Assembly (NCBI GenBank): GCA_958496175.1
Contig: OY292280.1
Location: 21,762,001-21,826,000, forward strand
Length of the DNA: 64,000 nucleotides
Reading direction: 5' to 3'
Source: Sisyra terminalis
Taxonomy: Eukaryota; Arthropoda; Insecta; Neuroptera; Sisyridae
The notes under the pieces were generated by a model that worked only from the letters and a program-made list of their open reading frames with translations, was not told the DNA's origin and made no database searches. The number at the start of each line of letters is the position of its first letter. Within the stretch, counting starts at the first letter, position 1. Below, one piece after another: positions 25,978-35,700 of this stretch. A program made the translations under genes and the position numbers.

Positions 25978-26780
25978 ATGCGGATCTTTGGAGGATCATC
26001 CATCAAATTCATAAAGGATATCATTTCCACAATTGATATCTACCGAGAAAATCACTAATGGATTTACTACAACAATCAGAGCTGTAAATTGTGTTTTAAT
26101 AATTCAGTGAATGTGAAGTTATAAAGTGGTTTAAGTGATAAAGTGGTTTAAGTGATAAATAGTGAAAATATCTGTAAATCAAGAAAATTTTACTAACTTT
26201 ATATTTCTATATGATTTTAATAATTGATACTTTTACATAAATTATATAAACTCTTGTAATAATGGATAAACAAATATTGTAACTTTTTATAAACTGTATT
26301 GATATTTAACATTAATAAATTTATTTTAATTGAATATATTTTTTCAATTCGATTTTCCGCACCCATCCTCTTGAATTTTATATTTCAGAGTTTAGATATA
26401 AAGAAAAGTTAAGATAATGCAACGAAGAGGTAAGTAAGGTAAAATCAATGTTTTTCGATAGATTATCGAATAATACGATAAAGACAATATCGAAAAATAT
26501 CCTAACTTTTTGATTTCCTTATCGATTTTTTTTATATATACATTTTAATTTTCTGAAGAAATTCTTTTGAAATACAAATGTTGTTTTTTTCGAAAAAAAG
26601 GATCAAGGAACTTAAAATGTTGCAATGTTTTTAGTAAAATTTTCCAACTTTAACATGGAGCAGCTATGGTTAAAAGGTTTTTGGAAAATTCCAACTCCTT
26701 CGATCGAATTTTTTTTCAATTTTCCACAAATCTCATAAGAATTGTTTATGTATGAGTTTTAAGGTCATTTACATATATCA

Positions 26781-26866
26781 TCTGATAGCCGAGTCGTCTT
26801 GGTCGCCGTTGCTGTTGTTCGGAGTCGAGGTCCCTGGTTCGCATCCCGATTGGTCCTGGATTTTTA
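26781..26866 (+). repeat. tRNA-like (Pol III promoter-like) sequence, family 1, in M2
   Basis: A-box-like TAGCCGAGTCGTCTTGG (26,786-26,802) and B-box GGTTCGCATCC (26,836-26,846) are spaced about as in a tRNA gene of the Leu/Ser type. The outer stems do not pair, so it is not a functional tRNA. It is the most GC-rich patch of the module and is conserved in five places. A tRNA-derived SINE head or internal Pol III promoter is the best reading. Confidence 0.6.
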
Positions 26867-27094
26867 TAATTTCTAATAATTGATTTCTATTCCTTACAGC
26901 TTATAATATATCTAATTAACATTAATTCCTCATTCCAGACATTGTATCATCGAAATATTCGATCGAACAGTTCCAACCTTTCGGGGTTCGAAATGATCGA
27001 TCGATGATGCTATATATTTTTCATTTTATTTTTGCTCAATGGTTTTGCTCAACTCTTTTCATATATATGACGTCTCACATACGTCGCCACCCAA

Positions 27095-27102
27095 TGACGT
27101 CA
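27095..27102. promoter_or_regulatory. TGACGTCA (CRE/ATF-type) palindrome in M2
   Basis: One intact TGACGTCA is present. The two sites seen upstream in island 2 have decayed here (TGACGTCT at 27,068 and a lost site near 27,050). A protein-binding role is inference only. Confidence 0.45.
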
Positions 27103-27204
27103 TTCCCGAAAAATTACCGAATTTTCGATTTTCGGGAAGTAGGACTCTGGGAATGGCTAAGTTACGTCACGGGAGGCCTAAAAAACATATCCTGAAGACA
27201 ATTT

Positions 27205-27228
27205 TTTGGTTTTTTTTTGGGGGGGGGA
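27205..27228. repeat. T-run followed by G-run
   Basis: A run of T directly followed by nine G. Counterparts lie at 56,886-56,909 and, inverted as C-run then A-run, at 28,548-28,564, 51,582-51,605 and 58,231-58,251. Run lengths vary between copies. Confidence 0.85.
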
Positions 27229-27423
27229 CCTCGAATTTTCGAATTTAGTGAAATGGGATTTCGGGAATGGCTTAGTTACGCTCCGAGAAGCCTAAAAATC
27301 ATTTTTAATTATACAATTTTTCATTTTTTTGGCGAAAATTTTCCGGCCGAAATTCTGAAGAATCCCAAAAATAGGCCTAAATTGGCGATTTTTTTCACTT
27401 TTTCCAACTTCAAAGCCATTTGT

Positions 27424-27494
27424 AGCGATAACTATCGATCGTAGGTTAACGATAGTAGGCTCATTCGATAGCGCTTGAATTACTCTATCGATGG
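27424..27494. promoter_or_regulatory. CGATA/TATCG motif cluster
   Basis: About five CGATA or TATCG motifs fall within 70 bp, including TATCGATC and CTATCGATGG. The cluster is mirrored near 28,280-28,350 and repeated in island 2 (51,317-51,385, 57,111-57,178 and 57,965-58,033). CGATA clusters are bound by insulator factors in Drosophila; any such role here is speculative. Confidence 0.35.
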
Positions 27495-27759
27495 TATAAA
27501 TTTGGTTCCGGAAAAGCTTAAGGGGAAAAACTTTTTCTTTTCTCTTCTGAGAAATTTTATTTCGTCGACCAAATGTACGTCGATTTTTTTCAAAAAAATG
27601 TTTGTCGAATTTCTCGATGAAATTCACACCATAGCTATATTACGTTACGATCGAAACAAAAATCCTTTAAAACCTAAAGTTTTCGATATCGTTAATGGTT
27701 TTTTCGATATTTAAAATTCACCTATTGTGCTAGCTAATGCTATTTAAATACAAATTTGT

Positions 27760-28015
27760 TTTCCTGAAAAAAAGGATCAAGGATCTAAAAGTTTTCCAAT
27801 GTGGATTCACATCTTTTCCGATCGTAACATGGAGCACCTATGGTTAAATTTTTTCCGGAAAATTCCATGAAAATCGTTCCGGTGACCATTTGATCAAACG
27901 ATTTTATTGGAATTTTCCGGCAAAATTTTAACCATAGGAGCTCCATGTTACGATCGGAAAAGATGTGAATCCACATTGGAAAACTTTAAGATCCTTGATC
28001 CTTTTTTTTAAGAAA
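27760..28015. repeat. Central hairpin of palindrome 1
   Basis: The two arms meet at about 27,887. Pairing runs inward through TAACATGGAGC / GCTCCATGTTA, GGAAAATTCCA / TGGAATTTTCC and AAAATCGTT (27,870-27,878) / AACGATTTT (27,897-27,905), leaving an 18-base loop. In the innermost ~125 bp a few mismatches and one length difference break the pairing. Outer flanks read GGATCAAGGATC and GATCCTTGATCC. Confidence 0.9.
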
Positions 28016-28673
28016 ACAAATTTGTATTTAAATAGCATTAGCTAGCACAATAGGTGAATTTTAAATATCGAAAAAACCATTAACGATATCGAAAACTTTT
28101 GGTTTTATTGGATTTTTGTTTCGATCGTAACGTAATATAGCTATGGTGTGAATTTCATCGAGAAATTCGACAAACATTTTTTTGAAAAAAATCGACGTAC
28201 ATTTGGTCGACGAAATAAAATTTCTCAGGAGTGGAAAAAAAAAGTTTTTTCCCTTAAGCTTTTCCGGGACCAAATTTACACCATCGATAGAGTAATTCAA
28301 GAGCTATCGAATGAGCCTACTATCGTTATCCTACGATCTATAGTTATCGCTCTAAATGGCTTCAAAGTTGGAAAAAGTGAAAAAAACGCCAATTTAGGCC
28401 AACTTTTGGGATTTTTTAGAAAACCGGCCAAAAAATATTTCGCCAAAAAATGAAAAATTATATAATTAAAAATTATATTTAGGCTTTTCGGAGCGTAACT
28501 ATGCCATTCCCGAAATCCCATTTCACTAAATTCGAAAATTCGAGGTCCCCCCCCAAAAAAAAAACGAAAAAATTGACTTCAGGATATGTTTTTTAGGCCT
28601 CCCGTGACGTAACTAAGCCATTCTCCGAATTCTACTTCCCGAAAATTCGTTCATTTTTCGAATTTTTCGGGAA

Positions 28674-28734
28674 TGACGTCATTGGGTGGAGACGTATGTG
28701 TGAAGTCATATATATATGAAAATGAGTGACGTCA
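28674..28734. promoter_or_regulatory. Paired TGACGTCA palindromes in M3
   Basis: TGACGTCA at 28,674-28,681 and 28,727-28,734. The middle site of the island-2 trio is TGAAGTCA here. Confidence 0.45.
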
Positions 28735-28924
28735 CAAAACCATTGAGCAAAAATAAAATGATAAATATAATGCATCATCGATCGATCGATCATTTCCAAC
28801 CCCGAAAGGCTGGAACTGTTCGATCGAATATTTCGATGATACAATGTCTGGAATGAGGAATTAATGTTAATTAGTTATATTATAAACTGTAAGGAAGAGA
28901 AATCAATTATTAGAAAATATAAAA

Positions 28925-29003
28925 ATCCGGGACCAATCGGGATGCGAACCAGGGACCTCGACTCCGAACAACAGCAACGGCGACCAAGACGACTCGGCTA
29001 TCA
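28925..29003 (-). repeat. tRNA-like sequence, family 1, in M3
   Basis: Mirror of the 26,781 copy. The B box is at 28,950-28,940 and the A box (TAGCCGAGTCGTCTTGG) at 29,000-28,984 on the minus strand. Confidence 0.6.
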
Positions 29004-29796
29004 GATGATATATGTAAATGACCTTAAAACTCATACATAAACAATTCTTATGAGATTTTTGGAAAATTGAAAAAATATTTCGATCGAAGGAGTTGGAATT
29101 TTCCAAAAACCTTATAACCATAGCTGCTCCATGTTAAAGTTGGAAAATTTTACTAAAAACATTGCAACATTTTAAGGTCCTTGATCCTTTTTGTCGACAA
29201 AAACCAATTTGTATTTCAAAAGAGTTTCTTCAGAAAATTAAAATTTATATATAATGAAAAATCGATAAGGACTTCAAAAAGTTGAGATATTTTTCGATAT
29301 TGGCTTTATCGAATTATTCGATAATCTATCGAATAATATTGAACTTACCTTACTTACCTCTTCGTTGCATTATCTTAACTTTTCTTTGTATCTTAACTCT
29401 GAAATATAAAATTCAAGAGAATTGGTGCGGAAAAACGAATTGAAAAAATATATTCAATTAAAATAAATTTATTAATATTAAATATCAATTCTGTTTATAA
29501 TAAATTACAATATTATTTTCTCCATTATTACAATAGTTTATATAATTTATTTAAAAGTATCAATTATTATAATCATATAGAAATATAAAGTTAATACAAT
29601 TTTCTTGATTTTTCAGATATTTTCACTATTTATCACTTAAACCACTTTATCACTTTACATTCACTGAATTATTAAAACACAATTTACAGCACAGATTGTT
29701 GTAGTAAATCCATTAGTGATCTTCTTGGAAGATATCAATTGTGGAAATGATATCCCACAGGAATTTGCTTGATGATCCTCCAACGATCCACATTTA

Positions 29797-30032
29797 TTAC
29801 TCAAACGTCCATTTGGAAATGATGAACATCTTAACTCCAATGAATAATTCCCCGTTGTCATCGGTCAGCTTCTTCTGGAACGAAAAGATCAATAAATAAT
29901 CAAAAATCAATAATAAAATATTTGGAGGTCTCAAAAGTACAGCGACTTACCAATCATTTATCTCCCAAAATGATGATACATTCTTCAGCGCAAAAACAAT
30001 GTCTTGGTCCTTAGTTTCTTGGTAATTTGGAT
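29797..30032 (-). pseudogene. Exon-like pair with GT-AG signals, copy 3
   Basis: The second block (29,874-29,797) keeps the 26-residue frame with Glu-to-Lys changes and loses its last Glu to an earlier TAA. The first block keeps the DQDIVFALKN frame and the GTAAGT donor. Same junction problem as copy 1. Confidence 0.35.
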
Positions 30033-30214
30033 CTGTAAAAATATATTTCATTAATATTTAAACAAACTATACTTTCTAGGGACATTAACTTGAATACTGG
30101 GGAACATATGGCGCAGCCCATTTACATAATTTCCATAATGAAACAATGGTTGCTAAACTTCTGCATTTATTAACAAAGTTGCAAGATTGCTTTTCCTGAT
30201 AAGGGCTGTTTTTT

Positions 30215-30335
30215 CAAAGTTTCAAAGAGGACAATTTTCAAGTACATAAAAAGGATATAAGAGATGGTTTTCTTTCGTAGAAAATTGCTGCCATTTAAAA
30301 CTGACTCATTCTTAACTGTATTGCAAAAATCAGCT
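30215..30335 (+). repeat. Strongly diverged satellite-related segment in right arm
   Basis: Mirror of 25,440-25,560: ACATAAAAAGGATATAAGAG, GGTTTTC and ATTCTTAACTGTATTGC follow in the order of the canonical monomer. Same orientation as the arrays. Confidence 0.75.
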
Positions 30336-30339
30336 CTCC

Positions 30340-31215
30340 ATGAGGAGGACTTTCAATTACAACCATGGTTTAAGTCGCTATTATGCCTAATTCGGTGATC
30401 AAAACCTGATCTTTTATTATCTTCCTGTTTATCCCGTGGATTGAGATTTTCTTCTGATATTCACAATACTTAAGCTGCACTCCCAGTGGCTTACATTTGC
30501 TGATTATTTGATTAGATTCTTCTCTGAATGAATTATTTTTAAATATATTTTAAAAATTCTTTTTTGTCGTTCATTAGTTAGTTAAACGTTGGAAAATATC
30601 TACAAAAGTAACAGAAAGTACATATAACCTCATATAAACATTGCGCCCATACCGACAATTTTACAATAAATATTACCTGTTTCACATTTATTTATTCGAT
30701 TTTGATTTTATGAAGTTAAAATGTAACATTGGCCATCAGATCAAACAACCATAACATTAAATATTAAATTTATTTGGATAAACTAAAGTCAATTATGAAC
30801 TAATAACTTTCAAAAATTAACTGTCGCATTGACATGTATCGTATCTCCACCTATGCTAGAACGTATGAACTCTTGACATGTATGTCAATTGAACCACCTT
30901 AAGTTTTTAGTGCCACCTGTGAGTCAGGTGGATGTACTCATAGCTTCCAACAAAATACGAATCGCATTTTGGCGTTGTCTTAATTCAAAATTCTAAACAA
31001 TTCGAATTGTCAATACATAAGAAATGTTAGAAATAAGCAATAAATTTAAAAATTAAATATAATTACTTACTGCTTTTGATTTTTCACACATAAGAGATGA
31101 AATTGAGTAGGAAATTGAATATGAAATAAAGGCATGCCAATCGAAAACTTAAGTTCATCCGTACATGCTGGGCAAATTTTTCCGAAAACCAAGCTCGTTT
31201 AAGGGATGACCGCGG
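30340..31215. other. Outer part of right arm, no gene seen
   Basis: Reverse complement of 24,530-25,435. AT-rich, with no frame shared between copies. Its end (31,150-31,215) is the first half of dispersed repeat F, which occurs again 0.8 kb further on. Confidence 0.7.
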
Positions 31216-31289
31216 CAATTTGGTGACGTTATGGCATTATTTCTAGACTTAAAAAAATATAAATAAATTATAAAAAAAAAAATATGACA

Positions 31290-31360
31290 TTTTCAAGGTT
31301 CGAACCCGGAGATTGTTGCTTTAGATTCTCTCAACATATCCACTCGGCTACAACTGCACG
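31290..31360 (-). repeat. tRNA-like sequence, family 2, copy 2
   Basis: On the minus strand, TAGCCGAGTGGATATG (31,350-31,335) is followed by GGTTCGAACC (31,306-31,297). A/B-box order and spacing are tRNA-like, but the acceptor stems do not pair. Confidence 0.55.
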
Positions 31361-31944
31361 TGTTTGCATTAAATAAAAACTTATATATAAATATTTCTCA
31401 GATCACAAAATTCAATTTTCTTTCGGGATCGAAATATTTGAAATTTTCCAAAACAAATTGAAACCATAGCTGCTCCATAATACTTCCGGAAAATGTGTCA
31501 ATATACATTGTAACATTTTGATGTTTTTCCCCATTTTTTTCGATATTTAAAATTCTAAGAAACGGTAATGCATTGTTGTCGTATGAACAAATATGTACTG
31601 CTCTTCTATAAAGTAAATCAAAACCAACTATCAACTTTAAGAATTTAATTCCGCAAAAAGAAAACAAAATAAGTTTTCTCGTAAATTCCAATAAGATATT
31701 CAACTCTTTTGTTGTTGTTGTACTATATTTGTACAATAACATAGGAAATAATATGAGAAATATCGTGAAAAATCATATAGTTTGGTAGGCAATCTGCTTA
31801 CACCAATGTAAAAAACAAAATAAATGGTTGCATAAATGTTGCATTTAATAACATTTCTCGGGTAATTTTAGGGCTGCTTTATGGTTTAATTTGTAATTTG
31901 TAAGGGTTATTTGAAATTTTTCATAAAAATATAAGTCCATCCGT

Positions 31945-32065
31945 ACATGCTGTGCAAATTTTTCCGAAAACAAACCACATTTAAGGGATGAAATCGACAA
32001 TCAAAGTGGCAGAAGAAATCATCAAACTTCAAGTGTTTGTAACGTCAAGGGATCAAATAAGGGAT
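31945..32065 (+). repeat. Dispersed repeat F, direct copy
   Basis: Shares TCCGTACATGCTG, CAAATTTTTCCGAAAAC and TTAAGGGATGA with 31,150-31,215, and the GAAATCGACAATC...GGCAGAA...ATCATCAAAC block with 24,450-24,590 and 23,430-23,570. Confidence 0.7.
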
Positions 32066-32221
32066 GGTTTTCGATCCAGATAAAGTTTCGGGTTCGTAAC
32101 AATGTATTAAACGATAATATAACCATCTATTTCAAATTCGAGAAAAGAAAATTTTTCACCAAAATAAACCGTGGGTTAACCATCGTTAATTTTTCACGAA
32201 AATCGTAAACTTTATAAATAA

Positions 32222-32275
32222 ATTATTAAACAATGTCCTTACGTGAGGAGTGGAGTGAAAATTTTTTTATCCTGA
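32222..32275 (+). repeat. Diverged satellite half-unit at the right island-array boundary
   Basis: ATTATTAAACAATGTCC, TTACGTGAG and GGAGTGAAAA match the diverged units at 53,321-54,125 (reverse complement), not the canonical monomer. The sequence then passes without a break into canonical satellite at the CCGCAATATCG region. The same boundary occurs at 61,897-61,950. Confidence 0.85.
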
Positions 32276-32739
32276 GTGCAAAAGGACAACCGCAATATCG
32301 TTTCAAACTTTCAAAAAGGACAATCAAATGCATAAAAAGGACATAAGGGATGTTTTCCTCACAAAATTAAAGTTGATTATTATAAACTAAACCATTCTTA
32401 ACCACTATGCAAAAAATAAAAAGCATTTGTTACGTATATCTTTGGAAAATTGAAACTGGAAATTAAATTGTTGAAAGTCTATGCGAAAAAATTCGACTGA
32501 TATTGGGTCATTTAATGAAGGTGACTTTTCATTATGAGGTCTAGTTTTCTCAACGGATTTTGAATTAAGGCTATCAAGTGAAATATAATAGGAAAAACAT
32601 TTTGTCCTGTGTGCCACAACACACCCGCAATATCGTTTCAAACTTTCAAAAAGGACAATTTTCTAATGCATAAAAAGGACATAAGGGATGTTTTCCCCAC
32701 TAAATTAAAGTTGAATATTATAAACTAAACCATTCTTAA

Positions 32740-35700
32740 CCACTATGCAAAAAATAAAAAGCATTTGTTTCGTATATCTTTGGAAAATTAAAACTGGAAA
32801 TTTAATTGTTGAAAGTCTATGCGAAAAATTTCGACTGATATTGGGTCAATTAAAGAAGGTGACTTTTCATTATGAGGTCTAGTTTTCTCAACGGATTCTG
32901 AATTAAGGCTATCAAGTGAAATATAATAGGAAAACAATTTTGTCCTGTGTGCCAAAAGACACCCGCAATATCGTTTCAAACTTTCAATAAGGACAATTTT
33001 CTAATGCATAAAAAGGACATAAGGGATGTTTTCCTCACTAAATTAAAGTTGATTATTATAAACTAAACCATTCTTAACCACTATGCAAAAATTAAAAAGC
33101 ATTTGTTACGTATATCTTTGGAAAATTGAAACTGGAAATTAAATTGTTGAAAGTCTATGCGAAAAAATTCGACCGATATTGGGTCATTTAAAGAAGGTGA
33201 CTTTTCATTATGAGGTCTAGTTTTCTCAACGGATTCTGAATTAAGGCTATCAAGTGAAATATAATAGGAAAACAATTTTGTCCTGTGTGCCAAAAGACAC
33301 CCGCAATATCGTTTCAAACTTTCAAAAAGGACAATTTTCTAATGCATAAAAAGGACATAAGGGATGTTTTCCTCACTAAATTAAAGTTGAATATTATAAA
33401 CTAAACCATTCTTAACCACTATGCAAAAAATAAAAAGCATTTGTTACGTATATCTTTGGAAAATTGAAACTGGAAATTAAATTGTTGAAAGTCTTAGCGA
33501 AAAAATTCGACTGATATTGGGTCATTTAAAGAAGGTGACTTTTCATTATGAGGTCTAGTTTTCTCAACGGATTCTGAATTAAGGCTATCAAGTGAAATAT
33601 AATAGGAATACAATTTTGTCCTGTGTGCCAAAAGACTCCCGCAATATCGTTTCAAACTTTCAAAAAGGACAATTTTCTAATGCATAAAAAGTACATAAGG
33701 GATGTTTTCCTTCACTAAATTAAAGTTGAATATTATAAACTAAACCATTCTTAACCACTATGCAAAAAAAAAAGCATTTGTTACGTACATCTTTGGAAAA
33801 TTGAAACTGGAAATTAAATTGATGAAAGTCTATGCGAAAAAATTCGACTGATATTGGGTCATTTAAAGAAGGTGACTTTTCATTATGAGGTCTAGTTTTC
33901 TCAACGGATTCTGAATTAAGGCTATCAAGTGAAATATAATAGGAAAACAATTTTGTCCTGTGTGCCAAAAGACACCCGCAATATCGTTTCAAACTTTCAA
34001 AAAGGACAATTTTCTAATGCATCAAAAGGACATAAGGGATGTTTTCCTCACTAAATTAAAGTTGAATATTATAAACTAAACCATTCTTAACCACTATGCA
34101 AAAATTAAAAAGTATTTGTTACGTATATCATTGGAAAATTGAAACTGGAAATTAAATTGTTGAAAGTCTTTGCGAAAAAATTCGACTGATATTGGGTCAT
34201 TTAAAGAAGGTGACTTTTCATTATGAGGTCTAGTTTTCTCAACGGATTCTGAATTAAGGCTATCATGTGAAATATAATAGGAAAAAAATTTTGTCCTGTG
34301 TGCCAAAAGACACCCGCAATATCGTTTCAAACTTTCAAAAAGGACAATTTTCTAATGCATAAAAAGGACATAAGGGATGTTTTCCTCACTAAATTAAAGT
34401 TGAATATTATAAACTAAACCATTCTTAACGACTATGCAAAAAATAAAAAGCATTTGTTACGTACATCTTTGGAAAATTGAAACTGGAAATTAAATTGATG
34501 AAAGTCTATGCGAAAAAATTCGACTGATATTGGGTCATTTAAAGAAGGTGACTTTTCATTATGAGGTCTAGTTTTCTCAACGGATTCTGAATTAAGGCTA
34601 TCAAGTGAAATATAATAGGAAAACAATTTTGTCCTGTGTGCCAAAAGACACCCGCAATATCGTTTCAAACTTTCAAAAAGGACAATTTTCTAATGCATAA
34701 AAAGGACATAAGGGATGTTTTCCTCACTAAATTAAAGTTGAATATTATAAACTAAACCATTCTTATCCACTATGCAAAAAATAAAAAGCATTTGTTACGT
34801 ATATCTTTGGAAAATTGAAACTGGAAATTAAATTGTTGAAAGTCTTAGCGAAAAAATTCGACTGATATTGGGTCATTTAAAGAAGGTGACTTTTCATTAT
34901 GAGGTCTAGTTTTCTCAACGGATTCTGAATTAAGGCTATCAAGTGAAATATAATAGGAAAACAATTTTGTCCTGTGTGCCAAAAGACTCCCGCAATATCG
35001 TTTCAAACTTTCAAAAAGGACAATTTTCTAATGCATAAAAAGGACATAAGGGATGTTTTCCTTCACTAAATTAAAGTTGAATATTATAAACTAAACCATT
35101 CTTAACCACTATGCAAAAAAAAAAAGCATTTGTTACGTACATCTTTGGAAAATTGAAACTGGAAATTAAATTGATGAAAGTCTATGCGAAAAAATTCGAC
35201 TGATACTGGGTCATTTAAAGAAGGTGACTTTTCATTATGAGGTCTAGTTTTCTCAACGGATTCTGAATTAAGGCTATCAAGTGAAATATAATAGGAAAAC
35301 AATTTTGTCCTGTGTGCCAAAAGACACCCGCAATATCGTTTCAAACTTTCAAAAAGGACAATTTTCTAATGCATCAAAAGGACATAAGGGATGTTTTCCT
35401 CACTAAATTAAAGTTGAATATTATAAACTAAACCATTCTTAACCACTATGCAAAAAATAAAAAGCATTTGTTTCGTATATCTTTGGAAAATTAAAACTGG
35501 AAATTAAATTGTTGAAAGTCTAAGCGAAAAAATTCGACTGATATTGGGTCAATTAAAGAAGGTGACTTTTCATTATGAGGTCTAGTTTTCTCAACGGATT
35601 CTGAATTAAGGCTATCAAGTGAAATATAATAGGAAAACAATTTTGTCCTGTGTGCCAAAAGACACCCGCAATATCGTTTCAAACTTTCCAAAAGGACAAT

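Larger units (their letters stand above)
25600..27869 (-). repeat. Island module, inverted copy (M2)
   Basis: This is the inner ~2.27 kb of the left palindrome arm and the reverse complement of M3 (27,906-30,175). Going outward from the centre it holds the gene-less CGATA-rich stretch, the T/G homopolymer block, the TGACGTCA site, the tRNA-like segment, the AT-rich block, the minisatellite and the exon-like pair. Five related module copies make up most of the remaining non-satellite sequence of the window. Confidence 0.9.
27906..30175 (+). repeat. Island module, direct copy (M3)
   Basis: Inner part of the right palindrome arm, reverse complement of M2. Open frames of 70-101 codons occur on both strands (for example 28,148-28,453), but they change length and frame between the module copies, so no gene is called. 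Confidence 0.9.
24530..31215. repeat. Giant palindrome 1 (inverted repeat, ~3.3-kb arms, centre ~27,887)
   Basis: Left arm 24,530-27,869 and right arm 27,906-31,215 are reverse complements along their length with modest divergence. Landmarks pair symmetrically: the CACCTGACTCATAGGTGGCAC block (24,840s) with its complement (30,910s), GGGCGCAATGTTTATATGAGG (25,110s; 30,640s), the minisatellite (26,110s; 29,630s), the tRNA-like segment (26,786; 29,000) and the TGACGTCA cluster (27,095; 28,681). The paired coordinates sum to about 55,775. I find no transposase, integrase or polymerase frame in or between the arms. The structure resembles a non-autonomous foldback or long-TIR element. Confidence 0.93.
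31216..32221. other. Right flank of palindrome 1
   Basis: Contains a family-2 tRNA-like sequence, a diverged copy of the GCTGCTCCAT motif (31,430-31,545) and dispersed repeat F (31,945-32,065). A 114-codon minus-strand frame (31,742-31,398) is interrupted in the island-2 copy by a TAA at 61,284-61,286, so I do not call it a gene. The whole flank is duplicated at 60,893-61,896. Confidence 0.75.

Noticed and set aside
26781..26866. Functional tRNA gene
   Set aside because: A and B boxes fit, but acceptor and T stems do not pair properly and no clear anticodon arm is visible.
27004..27248. Overlapping plus-strand frames near the TGACGTCA sites
   Set aside because: Two frames of similar length overlap, both break in the homopolymer block, and they change between the module copies.
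27292..27627. 111-codon frame (also 51,183-51,518, 57,039-57,311, 28,148-28,453)
   Set aside because: Length and C-terminal frame vary among copies, the opposite strand is equally open, and composition is that of the AT-rich palindrome.
31398..31742. 114-codon minus-strand frame
   Set aside because: The otherwise near-identical island-2 copy has an in-frame TAA at 61,284-61,286, and the frame overlaps a recognisable repeat motif (31,430-31,545).
22177..32275. Autonomous DNA transposon or large virus-like transposon with long inverted repeats
   Set aside because: No transposase, integrase or polymerase frame is found in the arms or loop. Only a non-autonomous, foldback-like structure is supported.
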